Below, piece by piece: positions 32,190-44,480 of a DNA stretch of 64,000 nt (positions are counted from its first letter, which is position 1; each line of letters begins with the position of its first letter). Where the stretch lies: NCBI GenBank assembly GCA_017562135.1, contig QEYB01001194.1:1-64000 (forward strand), written 5' to 3'. The translations under genes and the position numbers were made by a program. The stretch is from Dipylidium caninum (lineage: Eukaryota; Platyhelminthes; Cestoda; Cyclophyllidea; Dipylidiidae). Below the pieces are notes generated by a model. That model was not told where the DNA came from, did not search any database, and saw only the letters and a list, made by a program, of their open reading frames with translations.

Positions 32190-32300
32190 TACACATCTCA
32201 AGCTGATAGTTAAAAAGGATTTTTGTAATTAGCAGAGGAACACGTTACTGTAGCGAGGGTGGAGAGAAGAGGCAGAAGAGAGAGGACAACTGCCGTGGAA
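32190..32300 (-). pseudogene. Subfamily A signal exon with lost start codon
   Basis: The complement of this stretch aligns base by base with the first exon of the 25.9-kb copy: 'ttccacggcagttgtcctct' against 'ttccatggaattgatgctat', then a C/T-rich signal sequence, then 'aactatcagcttgagatgtg' against 'ggatacagcctaacaagtga'. The ATG is ACG here and frame breaks follow. Confidence 0.35.
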
Positions 32301-32974
32301 AGGCATATCAACCTGGTTAACAGAATTTTTTGTATATCTTTGAAGCATATGATACCGACACAGTGTTTCTCACGGATTCAATCGCATTAAATCATCATAA
32401 ACCTCTGGTTCCCCTTACCATTGACACCACGTTCATTGCAAGTCGTAAACCTATTATAATTCTATCAATTCATGTGACAGCCTTTCTCTCCCTCCGACAT
32501 ATGGCCAAATAAGAAATAAGTTCCACTGATTTGCGTCTTAGCCAGTAGACATTTCAAATTTGTTTGCACCGCTTCTATTTCCGTGTTCATCACGCTGTCT
32601 GAATGTTGAGACCCTCAGATATGTTTGTCGGTCGTGTAATAGGAAGTGGGAGGACTAACAAAAGAGCCCGGCTCCGTCGTATGGTGAAACTGAAGGCCGT
32701 TAAGGCTGTTTGATGATATGAACCTAGGGGCAATGATCGCAATGGAGGCACAAAATTTCTACGCATAAATTGTCTTCAGTGCACAAAGCTTGTCTCCACT
32801 TTGCCAGGAAGATATGCTACTGCTGCTTGTCCTTCTCCCCACGCTTTATACTGTCAATAGTTACCTAGTGATTCACAGCCGAGTGACACCGATAAACGTT
32901 GAATACTAACTGATGTGAAGATCAAGGAAGTGATTAGAAGGAAGAAGAAATAATACAGTAGCGGTGAGTGAAGT

Positions 32975-33629
32975 GATAAACCGTTCTTGTTTCTCCATTT
33001 CAGCAGCTGTGCCAATGTATGTAATTGACGGCAGAAATGAGTAGCACTGTAAATTACCTCATGGCTTGCACTCACAATGAATTATTATTCAAGTGACCTC
33101 AAGAAGAGGTCACGGGGAAATCGGTTCCTGAGCATCATTTTGGACATCCAGTTGCCAAGCCACTGATTTCAATTTTTTGACGGTTGGAAATAACTCGTAT
33201 TTCGTCTACAACGCTCTCTCATTTCATGACTTTGGGTTAGCTTTGTTCTTATGGCCTGCCTCCTCTCTACTCTGTTATTAGTAAACTACATGTGGATATA
33301 TTCTTTTTAGTATCTATGTGAGTGGCTTGAACATGTCATCCAACTATTTGTCGAAGTTAGTCAAAGTGTGGAAGAAAGAGAAGCTAATTCCATGCCCAAT
33401 TTATCTGTTTACCTTCGGCTAATGCTGCAATGATGCGTGTATGCAAGTGAAGAGGGCGTCTTTTGAAGATACCGATGTCAGTGACAAGCTTGCTTCACTG
33501 CCCTATGCGACGTATAAACTAAACAGGGTTATACTCAGTACATATGGGAAATTTCTCCAAATGTCATCGCGCCGTATACAGAAAATAGACGGTATGCTCT
33601 ACTTTTACTTCTATATAGTGAATAAGTGA
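32975..33629 (+). pseudogene. Subfamily A copy on plus strand, two exons, broken
   Basis: After 'cttgtttctccatttcag' the exon contains the CPKV-equivalent (SCANVCN), which then shifts frame to AEMSSTVNYLMACTHNELLF. A stop (TGA) stands at the family's conserved Trp codon, followed by PQEEVTGKSVPEHHFGHP. A second exon (33441-33629, preceded by 'gtgtatgcaag') reads VKRASFEDTDVSDKLASLPY, then ILSTYGKFLQMSSRRIQK. It matches VKSVSFESTDVIAEHVSLPY and the ILLKSS tail of the 25.2-kb copy. The tail exon is open; exon 2 is dead. Confidence 0.5.
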
Positions 33630-33639
33630 ATAAGCATTG

Positions 33640-36600
33640 CCCATGTGGGCCTAGCTGCTTCCAGGCTTTTCTTTGCATTTCTTCCTGTGATTACCACTTG
33701 AAGGAGGTGACACTGTTATGGACTTCGACAGAATGGATAACCGCATACTGAAGAAGGCATTATGGCCGCAAATACTCCAGTTTTTATATCCTTTTCATCC
33801 AAAGAAGCCTGACTAACTGAGGTGAAACCGATCCAGAGAGATTAGTTAGCCACGCACTCACAGTCGGTAGGGGCAAAATACTGTCTGACGCGAATGTGGT
33901 GAGGACAGCAGTAGCACTTTGTCGTCCAGCCCAAAGAGGTGTTGTCTCCCCAACTCCGCACCTCAATCGGACATTTGGACATGAGCGAAGACGGGATGCG
34001 AAACAGTTGGAGAGTGCACTGTGAGCATAGACCACAAGCCACATGAGTACATTCATAGGAGGCGTAACTTGTTGCAGGAGTTCTCTTCATTCCTCAACTT
34101 CCCCGATCATTTGTTCGATGGATGCTAACAACGAGCGGATGGACCATTTTCTCTCTGCAATAATTAACAGGATGCAGATTGTGTGAATAGAGGAGAGGTG
34201 AAGGTGTTAGGATAAGGGTTTACAAATGTTGCCAACTCTTCGGATGAGCTGACGCAAAAATTTGACCTGACTGGAAGAACCCTAGGTGGGTCATACATCA
34301 TTGGGTGAATAGTGGTGAGAGCATGTCTGTACATTGACTGTGCCAGTTGATTCCAAAATCTGTTGATGGCAGTCCTTTGTTGCAATCACCGTCTGAGGTG
34401 ATTCTACTACCCCAAAACAGGGTGCTTTCATCGACGCCTCAGGAGGGCCACCGCATACCCTCCCATCCCACTTCATTCCACTTGTATCACATCCCATTCC
34501 ATCCTATTCCATCGCAACTCATTTTTTTCGTCGCTCGAGGTGCGTTGAGATGAATACTCTTGTCGCGCTAGTTGCCCACAGAACAATCTCCAATGCGTTT
34601 TTTATGTCAGGAACATCGAGCAGTGGAAGACTGGTTAGCCGCATATATATGTTGACAAGTGGCCTCCATTGTCTCAAGCTCATTAAACCACTGCCTACTA
34701 TTGTGGAGTAAAACACAAGGTGGTGCAGAAATCTCTTGATCGCAGCTCACATATTTTGTCTGCTACTTTTTCCGGCTTCTAGGTTCGCGGCTGATATTTA
34801 TCAGTTAGTCTGTGCTGGTTTTCCTCTTACACTGGCAATCTTCATTAGTGATTGAAAGAATTTCATTCCCACTAACGAGAACATGGATTTTAAGTACAGC
34901 CATACTTTTGCCAGGTATATCTTCCGTGGGGTGAGTTAAACTGTTTATTATGCCCTAATGCCTTTATTCCACCTTCCTACAGCGAAGCCAAATTCATTGA
35001 TGAACCAAACAGCGATCGTGGGGGCTGGGGACACCTCATGCCTCTGCACTTGCTGAACAACAGAATCTGTCATGTGAGGAGGTTTCCCCTTGCGTGTACG
35101 AGGAAAGAGTGGAGCATGCCAGCTAACCTCTATCATTGCGACGCTATTGGCAGAAAACTAAGGGGACGGTGTCCTCAAGAAAAATCTTATGAAGCTAACA
35201 CATATTGGCGCATGGTATAGCTACTGCGGTCTAACGATAGCTATTAGCAAGAGAAATAGCACCAATGCCTTATGCAAGTCCTTCGAGATTTAGTGAGCTC
35301 CGTCACCACTTCCGACTCCATATTGGTGGAACTCGCTACATGTGAGTCAGCGGAATACTAGAGTGTGGAGAATCCCGAGTCAAAGAAGGGATAGCATTCA
35401 TTGTCAGCGTAGATCGTGAAGTGTGGTACAATTTTGAGGAGAAGTACGTAAGTGTCACCAGCTCACAAAGAAGATTCCGGCCTTATATTGTGGGAACCCA
35501 AAAATAGTGGTAGGCGATGTCTGCTCAGCAGTTCTCACTACTCAGTTCGGAAGAACTTATCACTTATTTGGGCCCAATTTAGGAGAGGGACTGAAAGCCA
35601 ATGGGATGAAATGGTGAAGTGGCTAGAAGCTAGTATTTGAATTAAAATCGAAGATGTTCACAGGTCCCGCAAGATAGTTGTCTTCCCCAATTTGATTGTC
35701 AACTACCAATATGTCAGTGTTGTTAAGTCGTTACCAGATGCATTTGAGGCAAGTAAACAGACAGATTAAGGGTTGAATATTAAAGTGGGCCGTTCTGCGT
35801 GGTGGATAGCATGTAGGGAAAAATGAGGTTGGTCATCATGGAGATCCTTCGAATCGTTCTAATAATTGCGTGTTAGAATTGACTCATTCAATTTGCATTG
35901 AGACACCACTAATGGCATCCGATCCGAAGCCACCACTGATAGTCTCGGTTTAACTCGTCACTTCCGACCAGTACAATGTCGACAACGTCAGCCTCTGCCC
36001 AATTCGTGTACTGTCCCGCCCCATAAGGTTTTTGCAATCAAGAGAATAGTGTGGTTAGAGAGGGTGGAGAGGCGAACGGAGGCGGTGAAAGGTGGGTAGA
36101 GGTAGGAGAGCATGGGTAGCTCGAGTGGTATTGCATAACCCTATTGTCTCTTCATTTGCGGCACACATGCCAATAAACTGAACGTATTTTTGTTTGTCTA
36201 CGCTTCACCCTCTCCCCCTAACTCAGATCCCAGCCAGGCGGTCTGCTCCTCTTTCATTCATTCATCCGTCCATCCCTCCAGATTTGTGTCCCATGTTTGA
36301 GCTGCGTTTTCTCGACTTTTGAGAACAATAATAAGAGTGAGAGCCAGTGATAATGAGGTCGAATGTTTGTGTCTGTGAGAGTGTGCGCTTCTAACCTTTG
36401 TGTGGATCACAATCTTGTCCCCCACATTAGCCTACCTTCGATCAGGGTATTCATTGTCATCGTGTTGGGGGGAGTTTTGGGGTTGGGTTGCGTCAAATGC
36501 AACTCAAAGAGGGCATCCCCCCCTTTCTTGACCAATGGCATGTCGTTCCATTTGCATCGAGTCAATGGAATGAACAAAATCAAGTCCCCCCAATGTCTAA

Positions 36601-38400
36601 GTAGTAAGCTTCTCCATCACCCTCAATTTTACCGAAAAAGGCTGCGTTGAAGCATTTGGCTTATTGTCTACGCGGGTGACGCTACCAGCATGTCGATGAA
36701 TCTTACTTGTTTGAGAACTGCTGTGCCAACGTCAGTGAGTCCGCCTCCCTGAATGTTTATGCGGCTTGTGATCCATGCGATGGTGACCGTATTGCACTGC
36801 CCTTGCAGAAAATTGTGATGGTTGGGGTTAGACAATGAGTACTGGTTGTCTACCACATTCACAGCATTCAAAAACAGAATGCAGTTATCCTAAGCACAAA
36901 TTCTGAGTGATTTACGAAGTGGTTTGATCACACATCCTTATCTTGTCATATTGCATCGCTTGAACATCAGAGAGCCGAAAATAATTTTGTCCCACTTGTC
37001 GCATATCGGTAATATGACGGTTGGTGCACAGCGGTGTATTATAACGGATGGATGGATGAAATCGTTTAAATTAATCTGAAAAAGCCAACTTACACCGCTA
37101 CTGACCCAAGTGCCTGTAGCAGCGATATAATCATCATAGAGGGTAATGCGACGGGAACTGTTGAAGACACGAAATAATTTTGAGGTCCTCGTCCACTATA
37201 CAAAAGTACGCGTTTTATTTCGTCGCCAGCGATTAGTGTCTCAGTGGGTCAATCATATTTCTCAATTCTTTGCTACCATGGGACTACATTGCTTCTGAGC
37301 AACACAGTCGACGGTAACAAAAATTCACCAAAGCAGAAAAGGAAAAAACCATAAACCAGTGTTCAAACAGCAGAGATCGTAAACGGAGTCCACCGGTCCA
37401 AATAAATCGCGTATCAGGGAATCCTAAGTACATTCTCGCACCAAGGGGCTGGAGATATGGCAGTGAGGACGTAAACACACACAAGAGATGCATTGGTACA
37501 TATAAGATTCATCTCAATTAAATACGCTGATTTTCAGTCACTATTATCTAATTAGACCAATCCATATTTCAAAGTTTTTTCGACTTTTTGTGCATTATGA
37601 AATTAAAGTGGATATCAAAATCTTCCCATGTTTGACATCGTTACTCTTCCTATCATTTGCCCTAAAAAGTTGTGCAAGTTGGCAAATACCCGCTTAGTCC
37701 CATTACAGCTTGCTGCAGACCGTGATGTTAAGATGGCTTTTCTCACCAAAACGATGACCCCCAGTGAGTATAAACGATGATGTGACGTCTTTTTTCCTCA
37801 ACCGGCTCATTGTCATCAAAATGACTTGGTCTTTGCATCACAAGTTCGCTGCAGCCAACGTTTACGCCGCTTGAATGTGTGGCTAAATTAGAGATCAAAA
37901 AATTTATGCATTGACTCGTGCCCAAAATATGGCGAGTTGACGAGGCATAATGGATTTGAGACATCGAGATCACCTGCGAAGGAATGCCCCGGGATCGATG
38001 GGGGACACACGTGGAAAAAGAGAAGCTTCGCAGATGCCTCCCTGCATCCGAATTTTGTACCATGGGGTAAGAGGAAACAATACAGAAGATCCAGTAACAT
38101 CTGCTTCTCCATTTACAAAACAACTTGCAAAATGACTCAACAACTGATAATAATAAAATGAAATTTTTTGCACTACTTACCAAACCTTCCATCCTACGTC
38201 CGCACTTTATTCACTTTAGCTCCATTAATTGTGCTTCTTTTCCAGTAAAAGTTTCCTTGCCCTCTGTCTGGCTGCTTCTACACACTTCCCACATTGCATA
38301 CCAAACGCATGAACTTAATTTGTAGACACAGGGTGCGCCCAACATGATCTACTTTCATAAGATTATTCCGCGTAAAACATCTCGTAAGTAAAACTAGTAT
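33640..38400. other. Unassigned sequence
   Basis: No supported genes over this stretch. The minus-strand frames at 33784-34090 and 34948-35136 and the plus-strand frames at 35452-35640 and 36363-36650 show no domain, signal peptide or paired splice sites that I trust. Purine- or pyrimidine-biased patches (around 36060-36110 and 36190-36260) are simple-sequence drift. Confidence 0.35.
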
Positions 38401-38554
38401 GAAGGCCCCTTAGATTCCCTTGCTTGGTACTGATTGGGACCCACGCTGTTTACAGGCACACATATGAGAAAATAGAGATTTCGGTGCAAATGTTGGCCCA
38501 TAAGCCGCGAAGAGCACAAATGCGGGGTTTTTGGCTCAAGTTCATGTTCCTGTG

Positions 38555-38960
38555 GCAGGTCAAGCAATTGAGCGTGCCTACTCAAAGGCGAAGTCAAACG
38601 CAAGAATTGGCAATACTTGTAAAATCTCACCCTCTACTCCTCACCTTTTTCCGCACAATCCACTTTTCGTTAACGCGATGTAACCGAAAAAATTCCACAA
38701 TGGAAGTGCAATGTTCGCGTCAAAAGCGGAAATTACAAAATGCTCAATTTTTTCTGTAATCTTTAAACAAGTCATCAAAGCCATACGTCGAACTGAAAGG
38801 TACTTCGACTACAATTTATATCCCCCACGTAGCTTATGGCCTCGTCTTAACAGTGCATTCTCAAACTTTTCCGAACGGTCTCGTCACTTCATTTCTATGA
38901 CCGACCGGACGGGCAGGCAGTCCTTCTACCGTATCCTGCAATGTCTTGCACCACCTACTG
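38555..38960 (+). pseudogene. Subfamily C copy, two exon parts
   Basis: After 'cctgtggcag' the sequence gives GQAIERAYSKAKSNARIGNT, then HLFPHNPLFVNAM and a stop. At about 38785-38900 another frame reads ELKGTSTTIYIPHVAYGLVL, TVHSQTFPNGLVTSFL, stop. This matches ELRGTPAPSYISYGLDIHVS of the 24.4-kb copy in order and spacing. The conserved cysteine after IHVS is absent here. Inactive remnant. Confidence 0.35.
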
Positions 38961-39214
38961 GCTCTGTGAGTCTCTGGTCATCAGGCGTCGACGGGAAAGA
39001 GCAACCAGGTGTAACTTAGAGTGCTTGTAACCGTGATGTTTTCTCCAGTATTCACACTTCAATACGGTTTGCATCCATTTATTATTATTACTTCAACGGC
39101 GCCTGCATATTGCAATGACCGTCAGCTGAAGTCGTGCTCCTTCTGTAACGAAAGGGCTAATTATTGTCTTAATCTTGCCAAGTCATAAACACTCTCGCCA
39201 AGGCTCGTAGATAG

Positions 39215-39263
39215 TAAACGTAAGTTTTGAGAGAAGCAGTTGGAGAGACAGTATAGCTTTCAT
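39215..39263 (-). pseudogene. Signal-peptide exon relic of subfamily A
   Basis: The ATG at 39263 gives MKAILSLQLLLSKLTFTIYE, comparable with MKSMLSSAFLLSTLSVSTSP at 15738. No downstream exon was recognised. Confidence 0.3.
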
Positions 39264-40272
39264 GAAACAAGGGCTTTAGACTAATGTACTAGGTTCGCTT
39301 TACACTTTTAAGCAAGTTTTGCCGCCCGATCACTTTCTGCCACCCACATCATTACCTCTGCGTTCATATATTGGCCTTCAAGGAATGTAAATTATATAAT
39401 TGCTAAAGATTGAGCAGTGCAATCGCGCTTATATGAGATTTGTTGCTCATTTGTGCTTAACGGGGAGGAGCTCGAGAGCGAAGGGAATTACTGGGTTGAG
39501 TAAGTGCGATTGGGGATTTGGTTTAAACCGCAGATGATGCAACGCACTTCAAAGTACAACTTTAACGACATAACTGCTTTGCGGAGCTCCTCCAAACTAC
39601 CACCAGATACTGTGGAAAGTAAGTGTTGGTGGAAACACCAGATGCGGGCAGCACGTAGAAGAGTTGTAGACCATGTCAGGAGATAGAAATCAAAATATAT
39701 GCAACTCCATGAACCCAGCCATCTTTAAATCGATGCCTTTATTCCCTCATTGACTGCTTCTCCTCTATTCCTACACTCCCGAGACGAACAATAAATTCAC
39801 TTGTACACAGCTTTTGTACTGAGTGATGGCAAAAACTCAAAGACAATGATCGGAGGGGTGAAAAGCATACTGATGGGAAAACATATTTCTGAGTATAACC
39901 TGAATCATGCACTTCAGACATGGCCTCCCATTTCCATGTGAACTGCAATATCTCTATCGTACCCTTTGTCTCCCTCAATGCCACCAACCTAATCAGTGCC
40001 CTTTATTTCCCAAGATGTTAGGGAATGTTAATTTGCCTCCCGAGGTCTCGACGTAATTGTTATTCTTTAGTCCACTGACGCCTGAACCTAGCATGAATAA
40101 GCTTGCTCCGCTTCGTGTCACTAGAATTACAATTGTCAAGTCCTTATTGCACTACAATCGTAGTTTAGAAAAGAATGAAGGAAACTCAGAAATGTTTTGC
40201 ATTAATCTACGATAGATTCAAATATTAATATGATACAGAGTGTGGATGTCACATGAATGCCTTGACAACTAA

Positions 40273-41009
40273 TCACTCTTCCCAGTCTAAATGCCCTCCG
40301 CTATTTGCAGCAAATATTAAACAATTGTTTTTTCGAATAATTGAGCGCAGTTCGTCCAGCAGGACTTTTCTAAGAGCGCTTTCATTGTACATGACATCAG
40401 CGTGTACTTCAGTACCGTTGAATGCTGAAGAAATTCGCCCGGGTGATATAAACAATTTCTTGAGTCAACACTTTTGCCACAACATTTCGTAGCATGGCAA
40501 TCGAGTAACGATCAGCTCGTGGCGAACTTTCCCTAAAAGGTTATAAAAAGTATAAAGAGGATGTTATCGGCGAATCACAGAAGTATTGGACAACGAGAAG
40601 TACCTGGCAGCGTTGAAGGATATAATAGTATTGATAAAGTGTAGGTGTCTTCCCGTGACATTACAAGTGTACAAATTCGCATACATCTCCGAATTTTCAC
40701 AAGTCGTACTCCGAAAAGCCGATGGTAGTCCTGACTCCCAAATTTCATATGGAAGTGGCCATACGAGACCGAGCGATCTGAAGCTTTCGAATATCAAGTA
40801 GTTCACGATTTTCCAAATTTCATTGCTCCACAGAATGGACATGTGGACATGCATCTAATCCCGACATAAAGCGATGTTATATTCTTATTTAGGAAGCAGA
40901 AGGAGTTCAAACTTACATTGGGAGATTTGACGGAAGAAGAAGACTTTGCCAAACACGTTCTTACCACAGTCGCCGCGAAAGCGAGAATGAAGACCAATGT
41001 GAAATTCAT
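40273..41009 (-). pseudogene. Subfamily B secreted-protein gene, three exons, frame-broken
   Basis: Exon 1 (41009-40917) is MNFTLVFILAFAATVVRTCL plus AKSSSSVKSPN and ends before a strong donor GTAAGT. Exon 2 (about 40777-40604) reads LGLVWPLPYEIWESGLPSAF, RSTTCENSE, LYTCNVTGRHLHF and ends CCAG before GTACTT. Exon 3 (from 40532, after CCTTTTAG) joins in phase as RESSPRADRYSIAMLRNVVA. It shifts by one base near 40440 relative to the 20-kb copy; the other frame carries on as VMYNESALRKVLLDELRSII to a stop at 40273. The exon 1-2 junction is also out of phase as drawn. The architecture (secreted, Trp/two-Cys exon, helical tail) equals subfamily A. GP50-type antigen is the nearest recalled family. 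Confidence 0.6.
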
Positions 41010-42184
41010 ACCAGTGTGCCACCGAGAAACCTGATTCAAATTCTGTTTATTTGCGAAATAAGAAAAGGTTACTGTGTGTGGTGGCCCAACCTCCAATCAT
41101 TTGCTCTGTGAACGCAATTTTGGAATGCGAATTTCACTTACCAAAACATAATCATTAACAAAAGTGTGTCCCGTTTGAATTTAGGTCATTTTGGTAATCA
41201 TCGGCAACCCACTCACTTGCCGCCTCCATCTAATCTGCCCTCTGTGCTATCTTAACTAGCACTTGCAGCTTAGCACTACTTGGTTATTCGACACCGCACA
41301 TTAGTTATGACATCAGAAGTTGATTGCTTCACCAGAACCCCCCATACTCAAGTCAAGTCAAGAACTCAAGGAAGTTTTTGTTGGATAAGGGGAATTTTGA
41401 CTTATATTTCATTACAGGCGACTGTATTCTTGTATCTGCCAATTCAAAATTTCTATCGCTTTGACAAACCTCTCTTGCTTATTTCCGTGCTTGCATGCGT
41501 TGTAGATTGCATCCACCAAATGCGTCATCACCACGCATAGCAGAATTAATTTTTTTCATATCATTACATGGAAGATTTGGTAATAAGGTGGAATCATTTC
41601 CAAAATAGACACTCTAACTTTTACTCAACGTACCCTCCCCACATCCCATCCAACTCATCCCATTAGCCTTATACAACCCGCAATATTAACCAAAATATCA
41701 TATATTGCGCTTCAGATGTTTCATTTCTCAATCACTAGACAATTCAACATTGTAAATTCTACGCTCATTTTTGGTGCTCAAACACTGCATTACAGAAGCA
41801 GCATTCCCGACTGCTCATCGACTGTAGGCACGAGATGTTACTTGTGCAATACGCTGCTAAATTTAGACGCATCACGGAATTTTCTCGATCGGTCCGTGTA
41901 CCCCCTTGTTTAAGTCTTTGCGAAGATCCCGCAACACAATCATTGGGACTGTTTGCCTATCTTTCACGAAACTACAAACAAATTTGACAGGATCCAGATA
42001 ATTACCAACTACCCATCCCATATAGGCTAATCGGCCGGAATGCTATCCACTTCTGTAATCACCTTCCTTGAGAGCATTAACAAGCATGATTCGGAAGTGA
42101 CAATTTCGTGATAGTATGCAATAACTCGTTTGTCAGCTCATCTTATCCTAAAGGTGATAACATTGCTGCGATTAGACAGAAAGC

Positions 42185-42230
42185 TTGTGTCGGTTGAAAG
42201 CGTGGGGAGGAAGAGCAAAGGAGAGAGCAT
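42185..42230 (-). pseudogene. Signal-peptide exon relic of subfamily A
   Basis: The ATG at 42230 gives MLSPLLFLPTLSTDTSF, similar to LSLLLFLTILSTANST of the 25.9-kb copy. The following bases keep partial similarity (SNRSNVIT) before a stop. Confidence 0.3.
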
Positions 42231-42414
42231 AACTGCAGTGTATAGTGAGGTCACATTGATGCAGGCGTGTTTAAGGTATACCCTGTGACCAGCATGCTTT
42301 TTACCATTTAGATTAGCGCCTTTGGCTAATTGCCAGCTTTAAAGGCCACAGTTCACCCTATGAACGTCACATCAAGTAGGAATTAATGCTCTTAACTACA
42401 TTTTTTCCTTCGTG

Positions 42415-42545
42415 CAAGGTTCAAGCGAATGCAAGGTCTACTCAAAGTGGCAGGTAGCTCAAACGGTTGGCAACCGGCAGACACTGTCACCACTTTACTT
42501 ACTGCTAACTTTTTATCACGCAAATCCACCCGACATTAATCGGCG
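42415..42545 (+). pseudogene. Subfamily C exon, open
   Basis: Starting after 'cgtgcaag' one frame reads GSSECKVYSKWQVAQTVGNR, then LSPLYLLLTFYHANPP. It resembles GQVIASADPKW...HLLLSSHQAFYF (19.3 kb) and GQAIERAYSKAKSNARIGN (38.6 kb). It stays open to about 42550. No neighbouring exon was found. Confidence 0.3.
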
Positions 42546-43214
42546 TATATAGAATCACCTCCACTGGGCTGGAACGAAGTTGACTCTTCTAATCCTTCTC
42601 AAAATCGTTGAATAGATCGTCGGCGTCACATGTGGAACCAAAAAGACCTGCAACAAGGTGCATCTATGTGGAATGAGGGCCCAAATGGCTTATGGCTTAA
42701 TGCCTGAAAAGGACATTCGCCAACTTTCATGCAGGCTGTCTTCATCTTTTCCCTCGTAAGCCTGACTGAGGGATGGAAGTAGGCAAAAGTCACCTCTTTA
42801 GCAAGCCGACACTGTAATTCTTGTCATTTCAGGACACTCCATTTTATTAATTCGTAGGGCCCTATGCGAGAACTTCCCTCTACCGTCGGCATTAGTTTAT
42901 TCACTCTCTCTCCTCATCTCACAGGTTGTAATGTTGTTTGCCTTAGAAGGCTTCCGAATTCCTTCACTCCTCTTCTTCGTAATTCGTTCTCGCCTAGCTC
43001 TTAGGTCACTGGGTGAAAACTTAACAATTTGTAGTCTGCTTCACTTCATGAGATTTCTCTTTTTTATGTTTCGTAGTCTTGGAAACCCGGTTACGGTGGC
43101 CTGTTTGCAACCTCAAAAATAGTCTTCATTACTGACTGCAGGCCGTAATGATGATGTGACATAACGAAACACTGGTGAGTCCATATTCAATTAATCACAA
43201 ATTCCAATACAAAT

Positions 43215-43360
43215 GCTAGTTTAGTATTTGCAGCGAACAGGGGACAGATGTGTTCAAAAATAATAGAGAATATTTTGTCCAAAATGACTTTCCTCGTGAC
43301 CAGCATTTAATTCAATACCGCCGAACTCTTTAAAATTACCTCTGGTGATATGGTTACTTC
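43215..43360 (-). pseudogene. Subfamily B tail-exon remnant
   Basis: Base-level match to the third exon of the 40.3-kb copy: plus-strand 'gtatttgcagcgaacagggg' against 'ctatttgcagcaaatattaa', and the run 'tgtccaaaatgactttcctc' against 'cgtccagcaggacttttcta', with 'ctggtgatat' against 'cgggtgatat' at the far end. Frames are broken. The Trp/Cys exon was not recognised to its right. Confidence 0.4.
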
Positions 43361-44199
43361 CTCGTGCCTTCCAGTTGGTCACATCATTTAACTAAGGCAT
43401 GAGAATCGGGTAACCGTCAGTTCTTAGCGTCTCTGTGGTAGAATTTATGTGAGTTAAAGATCACGAAATTCGCTCACCTCATGTCAGTAAGTCGACGACC
43501 TTGGCGAGTAAGCGCTGCTCCTTACGGCGACATCAAACGATAGTGGGGCCAATCAAGTGCAAGGCATTTTGGCTTCTTCACCGGTGTACCGAAAGTAAAT
43601 TACGTGACAATGGATTAGTCGCGCGTAATGGGAACAAAACGTATTGCTTGCATTTGGAAGCGTATTCACTCTTGTCCTGGCCTTTAGCCGCTATGCTCTC
43701 AACCATAATAAATGATAGCTTCAAGCGAATGCGGGTAGCATGAATTATAAGACTGGTTTCAAATGAAACATGAAAATGACATGTCTTGTCCGAAGGTTTT
43801 CACTTGACACTTAACTGATGCCATGCTAATTAGTGAATGGGAGAATTTCGTGTGAAAACACTTGCCATGGATATTAACTATCGGGAGTTGACCGATGATG
43901 CAAAGTTACCTACACTTTATGAGTAGGCTTAGAAATCACCTGAGAATAAATTCTGGGACCTGATAGATCTCTCCACTGAATCGCCGCCTTTCATCGTCTT
44001 CCTTTTCCTACTCCAGCGCATTATGGATGTAAAATAAATGAACTTCCCGCTATTTCCATATTTAATTTCAGTGTTACTTGATTAAAACTCTTTGTATCTC
44101 CACCAGTTTCCTTGTTTAAATGTTAGTACTTCAGTGAGACCATGCTGAAACAACATGGAAGCCTAAGGAGCGAAGACCTATTGTTTCAGAGAGACTGAA

Positions 44200-44480
44200 A
44201 CACTAGATGAAGGTGAAAGTAGAGGCGAATGTGAAGTCAAAACCAATGAAGATAGGGACTTGCTGTCTCATACATAACCTCGGACGACTGTGTCGGTTCG
44301 GATGCTGCGCACGCTCTCCTCAAGCCTCTCGGGTTTGGTGGATTTCGACACGAGCAGAAGTAGGATATCTTAGAGGATTTCTAAAATGCCAGACGTATCT
44401 GCTTCCCATATTGCAATCCACCTCGCAGACGGAGCCACATTCCACCTCACTGACACCCTGTCTTCCATCCTTCAAATTTT
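44200..44480 (+). pseudogene. Third, decayed cationic-peptide precursor copy
   Basis: One frame gives DEGESRGECEVKTNEDRDLL (acidic, Gly-Glu remnant) and then a stop. Further on, another frame gives GGFRHEQK, stop, DILEDF, stop, NARRICFPYCNPPRR. This lines up with GWGSFRRRISRTFRRVFRKP and TRICFPTCRPPPR of copies 1 and 2. The Cys-x-Pro-x-Cys element and the preceding Arg-Ile are kept while the helical part has two stops. No signal peptide was found upstream. It shows the peptide family is older than the 4/8-kb inverted duplication. Confidence 0.5.

Noticed and set aside
11700..41009. Assignment of the secreted family to EG95/45W or antigen B
   Set aside because: EG95-type proteins have a fibronectin-like domain and antigen B is a short helical, cysteine-poor protein. 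Neither has the Trp/two-Cys/LHF exon seen here.
42452..42480. tRNA-like A-box (GGTAGCTCAAACGGTTGG), possible SINE
   Set aside because: No matching B-box at the right distance, and the stretch fits a subfamily C exon better.
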